Origin: Penelope pileata
Lineage: Eukaryota; Chordata; Aves; Galliformes; Cracidae
Direction: 5' to 3'
Length of the DNA stretch: 64,000 nt
Assembly: GCA_013396635.1 (NCBI GenBank)
Contig: WBMW01005542.1
Location: forward strand, 310,001-374,000
Below, one piece after another: positions 1-11,551 of the stretch. The position numbers and the translations under genes are program-made. The notes beneath the pieces are model-generated. The model was not told where the DNA came from. It ran no database searches and was given only the letters and a program-made list of their open reading frames with translations. Positions within the stretch are counted from its first letter, which is position 1. Every line of letters begins with the position of its first letter.

Positions 1-2032
1 ATTCTAGCCTCCTTGCCTTGGGAAATGACCACACAAATTGCAATCAAGTTTGCTTCAGAGTCTTGCCAGAAGCCAGCCAAAGAGAAGTCTCCAATCATCC
101 CACCTATGAAACTTTCTTCTCCAGGACATAGCCAGGAGTTCATGCCTGGCTGCAAAGAAAACTCTGTACAAGGCATTTCTTTCTGAAGAGAGAACATCTT
201 TTCCACTTCGCCAGTACTTTCTTTTTCTTTTGTTCAATTCTGTGTTTGATACAAAGGTTCCTGTGATAAAAGGCATAGCATTTAGACTTTTAAACTTACA
301 ATAAAGTTTATATCAGTCTTTAATTATTGATTCATAAGGATCTCCACTAATAAATACTATATAGGTAAACTGAAAAATTAACCTCCCAGGCAAAAAGAAA
401 TGCAGAATTGCATAGGAAATGTTGGATGTGAACACTGCCTACTTTGTAATGCAGATCCTAATCATCCCTAATGGCTCTCGAGTCTGCCGTTTCCTTCCAC
501 TGTGTAAAACTGACATTCTTAAAAATACCTTTACAAAAGAGTCCTCTTTCTGCTTGTGCCTAATATTGTTCATAAATCAAAATACCGAAGATATAATCAT
601 TGGCTTCATGTCACACTAAACACTCAAAATCATTATCCCAAAATCCTTTGGGAAAGCAGACAAGATGCTCTCAGTTCAGCTCCCCAGAGACTGTAGGTCA
701 GTAGCACAAAGACGGAGCATATAATTGGACTCAAGTGGTAGCCTGAGCTCAAAAGAGGCCAAGGACAAATTAGTCCAAATCACCTCCTACTTTAAAAAGA
801 GACATTTCAACATGGGCACAGTTCAGATTTGCAGCTGCCTGACCTACAGATAAATACAAGGCTTTAATGCTTCCAGAAATTGAACAGTGGACAATTTGGG
901 TGTCCAAATATGACAGGAAACATTAGTGTTTTTGATCTAGGGCATTTCTGCGAGCATTTTGGCTACAGGATGATTCTGAATTCGTGAATTTATATAGAAG
1001 AGCAGACAATTAAATTTTAAATTCTAGATTATAAAAGGAAATAAAGTCAAAAATGAAAACAACATGAAAATTCTGTTAAAAGTGTTTCCAAGAGATATTA
1101 GATAATAATATTTAAAGTTATATGACATTTTGCAGATGCAGAAAATAATCAGACACTGTCAGCTAATTAGTACATTAAAATATTTGCAAATGCAAAAATC
1201 ACTGACTTGAGATCACCTTTGATATTGTGTAAATAGTATGTATTTAATATATTTTATCAAGGAATTTTTAAATGACTAAGTATTCATGCCGAATAATGGG
1301 AGAATAAATCAGGAAAGGATCAGTCTATGTTTGTCCTGTTTCATATATTCTCTAACTATCCAATAGCAGTTGCAGCATGCAACAGAAGATTAGGGTTAAG
1401 ACTCTCTCCTCAGACTTGACATGGTAAATATGCTCCTAAAATTCAGGAGACAAAGATGTTTTCTAGACTGGAACTTAGGTTCACAATCACATCTAACCGA
1501 CTGTCAGTTAATACATGATAACATTGAGCGCATTTAACACATTGGGTAGAACAAACAAATATTTTCTTCCTGAAAAATTGTGTGTAATGCATCGACAGTA
1601 GCATTTACAATACAATCAGGCTGGAAGGAGAGTGAACCGGCTGAGGTATGAGTCCAAGATATAAAAGAGTTTGCTTTCAATCTTCACCCCAGGCTTTCTT
1701 GGTGATGTTGAACCTAACATGTGGCCTCCCATGTGCCTCAATTTCCCTCCTGTAATGCAAGGTAAATTGTATCGTTTTCCATTAAAATGAAGGACAGTCC
1801 TGTGGCTTTGTAATTCAGCCTACCTAGCCTGGTGGGAGGAAACAACACATTGTGCTTCTCACTCTCTATGGTTATTTTTGGAGCTTTACAAGCTGGTGGG
1901 AGAGATGAAAGCATCACCTGAATTGTGCTTTCTACTATTGTAACAAAGGTAATGGTGTCTATCAAATTTCATCAAGCTGTTGGGCTACTTTTACTTTACT
2001 GTATTTGAAACACTGCAGCACTTCGTTTTCTT
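1..2032. other. Unique AT-rich non-coding DNA
   Basis: No recognisable repeat, exon or RNA gene was found. Open frames here are under 80 codons and show no familiar domain. The stretch around 1010-1300 is especially AT-rich. I see nothing else in it. Confidence 0.6.
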
Positions 2033-2300
2033 TGACAGGACAAGGAGGAATGCCTTAAACTAGAAGAGTAGATTTAGGTTAGATAATAGGTAGACATTCT
2101 CTACTCAGAGGGTGATGAGGCACTGGCACAAGCTGTCCAGTGAAGTGGTGGGTGCCCCATCCCTGGAGGCATTCAAGGCCAGGCTGGATGGGCCCTGAGC
2201 GGCCTGATCTGGTGGCTGGCAACATTGTGCATGGCAGGGGGTTGAAACTATATGATCTTTAAGGTCCCTTCCAGCCTAAGCTGTTCTATGATTCTTTGAT
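2033..2300 (+). mobile_element. CR1 LINE 3' fragment, 5'-truncated
   Basis: This is the 3' tail of a CR1 non-LTR retrotransposon. The sequence runs through the conserved block corresponding to the end of ORF2 (2033-2200: GAGGAATG..., TTTAGGTTAGATA, AGGGTGATGAGGCACTGGCACA) and the conserved 3' UTR (GGCCAGGCTGGATGGGCCC, then AGGTCCCTTCCAGCC). It ends in the CR1 terminal repeat TTCTATGATTCTTTGAT near 2300. CR1 copies are usually cut at the 5' end by incomplete reverse transcription, which fits the start near 2033. The reading frame is broken, so no protein is expected. The orientation follows from the terminal repeat lying on the right. Confidence 0.93.
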
Positions 2301-2957
2301 AAGATTTAGAATTGGAAAAACCTTCTAAGTGTTACTTCTACTGTTTGTCTCAAGGATCTGACACAGGATCTGTCACATTTCACCGGTGCACTAATATTTC
2401 AGCTGGAGCATTGAGGTCACCATTATAAAGCGGTGACCATATTTTACATACACTTCTTTGCAGCAAGTAAATAGTTCCGGTTGAACAGAAGCTGATAGAG
2501 CAGGTTCCAGTCTTGCCTTTAGGAAGGCATCACAACTCCATCTGTCTGAGGGCACAAGACCAGCCAGGAAAACCTAAGGCAGACCTCTTTTCGCTCAGCC
2601 ACATGAATTGGAGAAGGGACACGTCTTTACCAGTGTAGCACTTGGCGAGGCTAAGTCAGAAGGGTCAAATTCCAGTACACTAAAATCAACGGAGAGCTCT
2701 TGTTGACTTCTGCTGCATGAGAATTTCATCCTCAAGAATAAAGCATTTTCTAGCAGTAGGAAGAGTAGTTCCTACACACACTTGCTCTGTGATCACATCA
2801 CTCGTATGGTGGTTTTGGGTGCTGACTGACTTCTGCAAGGTGTCAACACTCACCATACTCTCAGCTGAGAAGGAATAGAGATTAATTTTGTTTTGGGTAT
2901 TTTTGAAACTGGTATTTCAGTTTCTGCTTGTCTCCCTTCTTCCCTGTCTTTTCCATG

Positions 2958-2971
2958 TTTTTTTTTTTTTT
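2958..2971. repeat. Poly-T tract (T14)
   Basis: An uninterrupted run of 14 T within a pyrimidine-rich patch. It is not attached to a recognisable retrocopy. Confidence 0.95.
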
Positions 2972-3492
2972 CTCCGCTTTGCATTCTTTCTCTTCTCTCT
3001 AATATTTCCCAGCCTAGCTTTGAAGTCATTGACCTTGAAAAAAAAAATACAAAAGAGCAATTCACATGTCAAGTGCAAATACCTTGACAGATGCAGCATA
3101 TAAACCAAGCTGTGAAGTCAAACAAACCTGTAATGTCTCACATCAGAAGTTCTCTCTCTCTTCCTCTGTCTGGGTTCCTACACTATATTTTTTTCCTTGA
3201 TTGCATTTCTTTGTGAATACCTTAACTCCTATGTAAGCTTGACATGATAACTACCCTAGTCTTTATATTAAGTATAAACTAGGAAAATGTGATTTATGGA
3301 TTTTGGTAGTATTTTTAACAATGCTGTTAGATGCCAGAAGGGATTTATGGCAAGGATCTCTCAGTCTTATAAAAAACAGCCACAGCAACCCAAAGCACCT
3401 CAACAGCTTCTAACTTTTAGAAATTTGTAAAGCCATGTTGTCAATAGAGAGGATTAAGAGGACACACTATATTACTATGGGATTCGTGCTAA

Positions 3493-3526
3493 GGCCGCTC
3501 AGGCGTTCCTGAGGACCTCAACGGCC
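3493..3526. repeat. GC-rich nested inverted repeat (possible hairpin)
   Basis: Inner arms CTCAGG (3498-3503) and CCTGAG (3508-3513) surround a 4-nt loop. Outer arms GGCCG (3493-3497) and CGGCC (3522-3526) can pair across an 8-nt one-sided bulge. A second small palindrome, GAGGACCTC, overlaps at 3511-3519. The CpG and GC density contrasts with the AT-rich flanks. No function is known to me. It could be the edge of an old mobile element. Confidence 0.6.
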
Positions 3527-4709
3527 GCAGTTGTTTAGCTCAAAGCTGTAAGGACCTCTTGTACTGTTGAGGTTCATAGTAGTTGCTTAACCCTAGACCT
3601 GTATTTTAACAATGCAAAACTGAGCCTGGAAATACTTGAACCTCCGGGTCAAGTCCTCTAGCACAGAGGCAGCAGCAGATTCACAAGATTTTCTGTATGT
3701 AGGCAAACCACTAGAGGGAGAGAGAGGTCTACAGTGCCCCAGTAGCACTTCACAAGCCAGCTTCTCCATCTACTCCATGGCCGAAGGCAGGCTGGACCCT
3801 GCCATTTAATAGTGTGTTGTGACTACAGTTTTGACCCTACTCATAGGGCAAGTCAAGGTGCCAGCAGTTCCCCAAGGTCTTCAGTGTTTGGCCCTTCAAG
3901 AAACACTTAGCAGCTTTTCTCCATCCCTGGCTGCTGTTCCCACATGGATGCAATTTCTGAGCGCTGAGGCTGCAGGCCAGATGGACATGTCCGTGGGCTG
4001 AATGTGTCCCAGGAGCCGTGAGCTGCAGTGCCATGTGTGAGTGGTGTTTTACATACGTATCAAATGTCAGGCCTCAGCTAAGATGCAGATGAAGTATAAT
4101 GCTACTGCTGTAGCACAATGCCCTTAATGTTATGCCACAATGTGGAAGAGTCCTTCCCCCAAATCATTAGCAACAGATGAGCTCTGTGCATATTATAGGC
4201 CTCTCAGTACTTTGTAGCAAAAACACACCCAGAACAAAGTGTGTCTCCCTTCCTTCTCAGCTGAGTTGTAGCAAAGAATTTAATAAAGATTTATAGGTTT
4301 TCAGAGATTGTTTTGAGCTTAGCCAAGGACTCTTTCTTTAATCAGACGTTTCCATGGGGGGCAGGGAAGAAAGTGTTTCCAAGGTAATAGAAATTGAAGC
4401 AATATCTCAGGTATCTCCAACCTCTCTCAATGTGCTACCAGCCCTTTAACATATGAGAGAACAGACTTTGTTTTTACAGTTCCTATCCAGAAAAGCTTTC
4501 TGTGAGTAATAAAATGTTAGGCCCAATAAGCTTATGCTAATGCTTTTGTCCCTAGACTTTATTACAGTTGGAAATCAAAATTTAATCCCGTGAAGTTTCC
4601 AAAATAATAAGAAAGTGTTCTGAGGGCAAATAGGTGAAAGCTATTCTGTGTCATTATTCATCGATTAAACGACTGAAGGCCTTTTGGATGATTGGAGATC
4701 ATTGATTGG

Positions 4710-5240
4710 AGAGCTGTACTCAAGTCTGGTGAGGCTGCACCTTGAGTATTGTGTTCAGTTTTGGGCCCCTCACTACAAGACAGTGAGGCCCTGGCGTGTG
4801 CCCATAGAAGGGCAACAAATTTGGCGAAGGTCTGGAGCACAGGCCATATGTGGAGCAGCTGAGGGAACTGGGCTTGTTTAGTCTGGAGAAGAGGAGGCTC
4901 AGGGGAGACCTTATTGCACTCTACAACTTCCTGAAGGGAGGTTGTGGTGAGGTGGGGGTCAGCCTCTTCTCCCAGGTAGCTAGTGATAGCACTAGAAGGA
5001 ATGGCCTTAAGTTGCTCCAAGGGAGGTTCAGGTTGGATATTAGGAAAAACTTCTCTGAGAGAGTGGTCAAGTACTGTAATAGGCTTCCCAGGGAGGTGGT
5101 GGAGTCACCGTCCCTGGAGGTGTTCAAGGATGTGAAACTGAGGGACATGGTTTAGTGAGATATCTTGGTGATAGGTGGATGGTTGGACTAGATGATCTTG
5201 GAGGTCTTTTCCAACCTGGATGATTCTATGATTCTGTGAG
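4710..5240 (+). mobile_element. CR1 LINE fragment with C-terminal ORF2 remnant
   Basis: This is a 5'-truncated CR1 copy of about 530 bp. The left part encodes the conserved stretch LEYCVQFWAPHYK in one frame (4750-4790). After a frameshift, an uninterrupted frame from 4850 to 5155 encodes the usual C-terminal end of the CR1 reverse-transcriptase polyprotein (LRELGLFSLEKRRLRGDL near its start and NRLPREVVESPSLEVFK near its end). The 3' UTR follows, with GGTCTTTTCCAACCTGGATG, and the copy ends in ATTCTATGATTCTGTGAG. The frameshift and the missing catalytic core make it non-functional. It is fairly well preserved, so it is younger than the copies at 23333, 48490 and 50621. Confidence 0.95.
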
Positions 5241-7796
5241 ATGAGCAAATGGCAGAAAAAACTTCCATTTCTATGCTAAGAAATATTACAGTTCAGGGTT
5301 GTGACAGACTTCAATCTCAGATGAGTAAAGCAAATGTCTTCTTTCTAAACTAATGTTCCAACCATTCTGAAATGCTTTTCAGAAAAGACATTAAAAATTT
5401 TCCGGTAACTTGAGTTTAAGTTGAATTTGCATTTGCATTGAATTTGACGAGGAATGGTATATAGGTATGAAGAGAGTGTCGTCAGTTGTTAATTACAAGG
5501 AGTAATGTAGGAGTTGTAGGATCTAGTTTGGTGGACCTCAGAAATGGTCCTGTCGGCTTAGAAGAAGAAAAGGTCCCTGCCAGCTTCGAAGAAGCAACTT
5601 TGTCCAGTTCATTTTTACGGCGCAGGCCACACTGTAGAGCATTCAAGTTGGTTTCCTGCTGAATTATTTTGGTTAAACCCTTCTTTTTCTGAGAAGCAGC
5701 ACATAAAATGGGACACAATACTTAAGATGAGTCAATCAAAAGTAGGTACAATAACAAAGGAATTATTTCACATGTCTAGCATACTTTTTCTGTTTGTATT
5801 TGCTCTGGCTGTGATTCACTGTCTTTTTCTGTAGATCTGAAGTCCAGCTCATGCTTTTTCTCCTTTAAGCATATGTCTGATTATGTTTACATGTTTATGT
5901 TTTACTTATGCTGTTGAACTGCATACTGTTTACTCCAGCATTATTTGTTTGTTTGTCCATTTGTTTATCAGAGCCATTTTGAGTTTGGAGACTTTTCTGT
6001 ATGAACTCTTCATGTCTCTATCTAAGTCTTTTAAAAAAATATTTCTTAATTAATATTAGACCCTGACTCCCACTGCAAAATCCTGCTTGCCAGATCATTC
6101 CAGTTGCCAGTTGTTACAAATTTTAAGTTGAATGTGAAACCAAAACTCTTGGAGAGGGAATCAACAAACAACTGTGCTGTTAGAAGATGGCACAGAGCTT
6201 TCATACTCAACCTGAACAGTCCAATAGTCTGTTCCTAACATCAGCCAGTTTCAAAGGTAGATTTATGAAACTTTAGAATGGGCAGTCTTGGAACTAGGGA
6301 AGATTGTGCCTTAAGCAGAAATCACAAGTGACAGTTGGACAGCACATACTGCGTTTCTGCCAGACAGTATTATCTGGGAGTCAGAACAAGGGAGAGGGAA
6401 GTAATAGAGACCTCTTTGGGAAGATAAATTGTACATCCTGTGAGAGAAGATGGTTTTGTTTTAAGACCCTGGCTGCTCAGCTTTGCAGGACATCTGACAA
6501 ATGTTTCTACCAGATGCTTTTCTTGTGGACCTTGCACAGATCAGTTAATCTCTTTGAGTATCAAATCTCTGTCTACAAAGTGAGGAAAGAAGCTTTTCCT
6601 GATTCTGAGGAATACAGGCAACTGAGGTGTCTGATGGACTCCTTATACTGTCTCACCCCACCCCCAACAAAACCCCTCTGGAGAAGAAGAGATGAAGCCA
6701 GAAAACATCAAAGATTAATAAATGCCTTGACTGGAACCTAATTTGTGTCTAATGAGACACTCACAATGTGAGAGGATACACTGCACAGCTTAGATAAGAG
6801 AAATGAGGTAAGACAAGACCTGTGATAAAAATAGAAGGAATTTAAGACAGTCAGGTTAGGAAGAAAAAGATTTTGTTCTTATATTCAAAGCATTTGGTTC
6901 CCATATAGAAATTGTGTGCAGATTGAGATTTGCCAGACATCAGTCATGAAAAGTTGAGTAAAGAGTCTCTAATACATGAATTCCCTCGAGACCACAGTCA
7001 AAATAAATATATGATCTAGATTAGGACTCTCACAGAATTTGGGCAGCAAAATGAGATCCTTAGAATTCATTACACCTAATTTTGGAACAGTGTAAATCCT
7101 AGAGAAGCTGGAGTTCTGCTCTGTGCTTATCTTAAGAAGCAGCAAAACTTAGGACTTAGCTCCTGCCTGCATAGTAGTGGGACAAAGAGTTGAATTTTTT
7201 GTAGTATCAAAGGAGCTATCAAGAAACCAATCCCTCTAGGGTATTAATGAGATTCCTTGTGGCTGGAAACGAGGATCAATCTTTCTTCCCTAGCTTTCTT
7301 GCTATCTAGATGACCTGAATGGGCTCAAGGAGACTCCAGCTCCTGGAGTGCAGGTGAACTCCTCTCACAAAACAGGGCTCTTCCTTGGTGATCCTTACTG
7401 ACATCATTATGCAGCATCTCACCCTGCTTCCCCATCCAAGTACTGGGGGAGAAAGTGGGCAAAGAAGCAGCTGAAATGTTGTTTGACCCTGACCAGGGAA
7501 AGACGCAAGGCAACTCTGTGGGGGACATGGGGGTAAATGTGCAAAATGTGGCTAAGCAGTGCAGGGTACACAGAACAGCACGGAGTGGGTCACTAGGCTG
7601 ATATCACAGTCATATGATATTTCTAGTGTCTAATAATTTTGATATTTTTTGTACTGAGAATCGCGTTTCCACCATATGCTGATACCAGGCATCACTATGC
7701 TTGAGGCTGAAAGGATGTGTGAGCAATGAATTCCTTATGGTAAGTCTTTCTGAGGTGCTGGAATCAGTAGTTTCTCACAGTGTCACACATGCACAA

Positions 7797-7814
7797 ACAC
7801 ACATGCATGTGTGT
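7797..7814. repeat. 18-bp perfect palindrome in alternating CA/TG tract
   Basis: ACACACATGCATGTGTGT is its own reverse complement. It lies in a longer alternating purine-pyrimidine run reaching about 7820, the kind of sequence that can form Z-DNA or a cruciform and can mutate as a microsatellite. Confidence 0.9.
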
Positions 7815-8863
7815 GTACACAACCCAGGTTTGATTCTATGCAAAATACAGGCATAACCTTTTTTTCTTTGATAGTGTTTGAATGAGGATGGGTTAGCATT
7901 TATATAATAGTTCAGCAAGTGGTTCATTCACAGCAGATGTAGAAGGCCTGGCATCACATCTTTTCTTCAGGTTCTTTGGTAGACAGATTTCTGGTAGAGA
8001 ATGGTTAGAGAGAAATGGCCATGATGAGGTACAGCAACAAAAATTACTTCCTTAAACAGGTTTAAAAGACTAAATTTTTTAGGGAAATCAGCTCTCATTT
8101 TCACAAGAACTGTTCAAGAAGTCCATCCCTCAGCCTTGCGACACCCAAGTCCCCTGCAGAGCTCTCTGTGCTTTGAATGCGCTTGCATGGATCCAGTTGC
8201 CCCATATTTTGCAACAGGTTTTCTGCAAATGTTCACATCTCCTTTGTCTATATGTGCTGTGCCACTGAGTTTATAAAGTAAGAAAATGAAAGTAATTTAT
8301 AAATATGATTTCAGATCCCAGAAGAATAATGCAAAGAACAATTGAAAGCTTATGTTTCTCATCTTCTTGTACATTCACTGGATAAGAAGTAAGCTATTTT
8401 TAAGTAAAACTCATCATTTAAAGTAGTGTGACTCCTTTGTTTAAAATAGCTTGTAAAGGAATCCATTTTTTCTGCTTTCCTTCCTGTTTTTTTTCTTTCT
8501 TCCTCCCCTTTGAATAGCACAAGTCTTATTTCTGACTTACAGGGATGGTCTTCTGCTTGTCTCATTCTCTTGTGATCTCTCTGGAAAGAAGAGTAATGAT
8601 GAACCTTGCATTCCTTCACTGTCTTGGTCCCCAGGGAAATAACTATAGCAACAGATATAGAGCAGAAAAAATGAGTTAGCTGGGCTTTTCCACCACCCTT
8701 TATTTACACTTTTCATGGTTTCTTTTATCTTCAATATTGCTTATGTATTTATGTTCAGCTAGTATCCCATCAGGGATCTAAGTCTTTACTCTCTCCAGTG
8801 GAGTTTCTTACCACAGTAAGGAAAGGGTGTAAAAGCACAGATGAAAAACTAGAAAACAACCAA

Positions 8864-8896
8864 GTTTTTGTAACTTGCAACACAAGTTACAAAAAC
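8864..8896. repeat. Perfect 14-bp inverted repeat, 5-nt loop
   Basis: The left arm GTTTTTGTAACTTG (8864-8877) and the right arm CAAGTTACAAAAAC (8883-8896) are exact reverse complements around the loop CAACA. CCAA (8860-8863) and TTGG (8900-8903) can extend the stem past a 3-nt bulge. The stem is shorter than a typical pre-miRNA, and I recognise no known hairpin RNA in it. Confidence 0.92.
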
Positions 8897-9102
8897 AGTT
8901 TGGAACTGCCAAAATTGTGACACCAAATGTTGTCATCTGGGTCAGTCTGGAGTAATTCCACTGATCTCAGAACAGTTTTGGATACACTGAACTACTGGTG
9001 CCCACTAGTAGCAAAACTTCCTTTATAAAGCACCTGGCCCAAAATGGAGCAAGTTATGATACAGTGCTTTATGTGGCACAAATAGAGCTGTATGTGACGG
9101 AG

Positions 9103-9115
9103 AAAAAAAAAAAAA
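9103..9115. repeat. Poly-A tract (A13)
   Basis: An uninterrupted run of 13 A in unique sequence. I see no retrocopy attached to it. Confidence 0.95.
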
Positions 9116-9408
9116 GGATTACTGTGTAGCAATTTTGTAGCATAAACTGTGATAAAAATACTGGCAGATATTAACATTTGCCTTGTTTCAGGACTCTTTA
9201 CACACTCAGATATTAGATTAGATATCAGTAGGACATTCTCCTTCAACAGCAAGAAAATTTTTGCATAACTCTTGAGAGAAACAGGGGAAGCAGATATTTT
9301 TCTGATTTTTATTTGCCATTTATAATTCTTTTTGACTTTCTGAGACAAGACCAGGCACCCAGTGTCCTGTGCCAATTATTGGAGTGAGGAGAGATTCTTT
9401 AACATACC

Positions 9409-10224
9409 TGGAATGAGATTAAGACACAAACGAGGTCAAATGTTGTCCGACCAGTTTAATAGAAATTCTGGTCAGTGAGGGGGATGGGGATGGGGAAGCA
9501 GGCGATAGTAAAATAAAGGAAGTAAGAGCGAGGGTTACATATAAAAAAGCAGGGACAGTCACCGCCATGGATCTCATGCCGTTGTGTCAGTCCAGGAATA
9601 TCTTCAGGCCCATGTGGGACTGAGGGAGAGAGAGCACAGGGGGAGCAGTAGCAGCAGCAGACATCAGGCTGTCAGGTCTCAGGCAGCAGGCACCAGGCGA
9701 AGCAAGAGCAGACATCAGGAGAAGCAGGAGCAGGCTTCAGGCAGCAGGCATCAGGCATCGTCAGGCATCGGGCCATCAGGCAGGAAGCAGGAGCAACAAG
9801 CAGGCATCAGGTAGCAGGGCAGCAGGACCTCATGTCTCAAGCAGCAGGAGATATCAAGCAGGTCCAGCCAGGCATCCGTCAGGCATCACTCAGACAGCAG
9901 CAGGTAGGCAGCTCGTAGGCAGCTCCTAGCATTTCCCCCATTGGAGGAGGTCTACTTATCCTCCTTTTCAGCCAGCACAACATTCCGGGGCACTCAGGTA
10001 TGTCACGTATCACACGAACGGGCACGGATGGGCTTGCACGTCTCCTTCGGTGGTCGCCTCCCTCAAGGCGCCAGTGTGAAAGGCTGCTGGATGGCAGTTT
10101 AGCGGCTGCTTATCTCTCATTGCTCCTGGTCTGCAAGCCTTCAGGCAGCAGGCAGGTGGGCAAGCTTTGAGACAAAAGATTCAGAAACAATTCCTTACAC
10201 CCAGAAACAAGAAATACTGCTACA
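9409..10224 (-). mobile_element. LTR-like element, minus strand, solo or fragment
   Basis: Read on the minus strand, this block is laid out like a retroviral LTR. A repeat-rich U3-like part comes first. A TATA-like TTATATGTAA follows at about 9537-9546, then a candidate R region, then the poly(A) signal ATTAAA (plus-strand TTTAAT, 9457-9462), and about 50 bp of U5-like sequence ending in ...CATTCCA near 9409. A plausible 5' edge is TGTAGCAGTA, ending at 10224. CpG is visibly denser at 9960-10080 than in the flanks, as expected of a comparatively recent insertion. No gag, pol or env sequence, primer-binding site or polypurine tract is seen. Matching short target duplications do not flank these exact edges. 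TGGAATGAGA occurs at both 9409 and 10241 and may mark the true edges. I do not recognise the family. The layout is seen directly; the LTR call is inference. Confidence 0.5.
9636..9916. repeat. Degenerate CAGGCA-rich minisatellite
   Basis: About 280 bp built of imperfect units such as AGCAGGCATCAGG, AGGAGCAGG and CAGGCAGCAGG on the plus strand (CCTGCT/CCTGATG on the other). The unit length is irregular. It lies inside the U3-like part of the candidate minus-strand LTR and runs into GTAGGCAGCTC repeats at 9903-9926. A 76-codon frame (9584-9814) is an effect of the repeat and is rich in Ser, Gln, His and Arg; it is not a gene. Confidence 0.85.
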
Positions 10225-11538
10225 GTTTATCAGGTGAATATGGAATGAGAGAGTGAAGAGGGAGATATTCTTGCTGGCTTCATGGTATCGATGAGCCACC
10301 AGACATCTCAACATAGCTACCCTGAAACACATAGAGAGAATGTTGTGGGTAAAACAGGGAACTACTACAAGGTAACATTTCATAGGATTTAAGAGAGAAG
10401 GAAAAATTACAGCATAGTTTCTAGACTGAGGAAGCTACTTCACTTCTGTTTTACAAATAGGATTTTTCAAGAATGCTGTTTTTGGTTTTGTTTTGTTTTT
10501 ATCAGAGAGCTTGGATTCATGAGCCTAACAGAGGCTGGGCAGAAATATCATTACTCTGCATAGTTTTTACAGGTAGGAAATGGAGGGAGAGAGAAGAGCC
10601 TATGGGAAGGGTAGGCACTCTTTCTGTACAAAGAGCAGTGAGAGGAGTCGCCTCAGTTCACACAATAGCCTGGGTTTTGTGCTTTCACCTGGCATCAAGT
10701 AAAACCATTTTCAAATTTCCTCTCTGTTGGAAGGAACCCGAACGCATATCATTCTTACCAAGTTGTCCTCAGGCTTTTACTCATTCTCAATTTGGATTCC
10801 AGAGAATGTAAAGAAGCAATCTCTTCTCAGATGAGTGTTAACCACTATACTTCTGTGTGAAATAACAAACAAACATCTTACTCCTCCTATGTATTCAATA
10901 TGAGGGCTCTTGTGGAGTTGAATTTAATGGCAAAATACCAGTCTGTGGGTCCTGGCATCACAGATTTCAGCTCAGCATCCAATTATGTGGTGATGCTGGG
11001 AGCTGGTGTCTGTGATTATGCCTGCAGTTACTCTGAAATGTTTGAAAAGTGGCTTGGCACAAAGGCAGCTGCCTGAGCCCACATAAAGCTGGGAGAAGTA
11101 CCACTGGCATGCCTGAGCTGGGACAACACACCTGAGAAGTGTGAACCTCCAGGTGGTGGTTTCTGCCTACAGGAAGAAATGTATCTAGAAGAAACTGTAC
11201 CTCCATGCACCATTCACTTAACTCAGTGAATAAAAGTGATCTGTGTTAAACTGATGTTGAACTTCACTGAGGCAAAGTCCAATGAGGCAGTTACCCCAGC
11301 TCCTACAAAAATTAGTGGGGACTCTGTAGGAAGGAGAAAATTTTTCAGCAACCACTTGTTGGGATCACAAATGAGCGCAGGTGTGCCTATAGGTCTCTAT
11401 TATCTTGTTTGTCCTACAAAGAGATGAAAGGAAAAGTGATGGGATAACTTCAAAGGCACTTGCTTAAATCTAGTCAAGGTTTTACTAGTCTTCTCTTTTT
11501 GATGAGAAACAAAAGGACTAAAGGAGTTGAATCAGGGG

Positions 11539-11551
11539 AAAAAAAAAAAAA
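11539..11551. repeat. Poly-A tract (A13)
   Basis: An uninterrupted run of 13 A. There is no clear retrocopy upstream. Confidence 0.95.

Larger units (their letters stand above)
2301..4709. other. Unique non-coding DNA with small simple repeats
   Basis: No gene is recognised. The stretch holds a T14 tract at 2958-2971 inside a pyrimidine-rich patch (about 2925-3010), a nearby A9 run at about 3039-3047, and a small GC-rich hairpin at 3493-3526 that is listed separately. Frames of about 70 codons at 2850-3108 read through the low-complexity tract and are not credible genes. Confidence 0.55.
5241..9408. other. Unique non-coding DNA
   Basis: About 4.2 kb with no recognisable gene or dispersed repeat. 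The longest open frame (6304-6741, 145 codons) has no domain I recognise and no splice or composition support. The stretch contains a purine/pyrimidine-alternating palindrome (7797-7814), a pyrimidine-rich patch at 8463-8512, a perfect hairpin (8864-8896) and an A13 run (9103-9115). Confidence 0.55.

Noticed and set aside
6304..6741. 145-codon plus-strand frame in unique DNA
   Set aside because: No recognisable domain, no splice context that I can support and no neighbouring exon. A frame of this length is expected by chance in 64 kb over six frames. Transcript data could reopen it.
9584..9814. 76-codon frame rich in Ser, Gln, His and Arg
   Set aside because: It is a translation of the CAGGCA-type minisatellite.
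9636..9916. CRISPR-like repeated units
   Set aside because: The units are irregular, without conserved repeats of fixed length or unique spacers, and the host is a vertebrate. This is a minisatellite.
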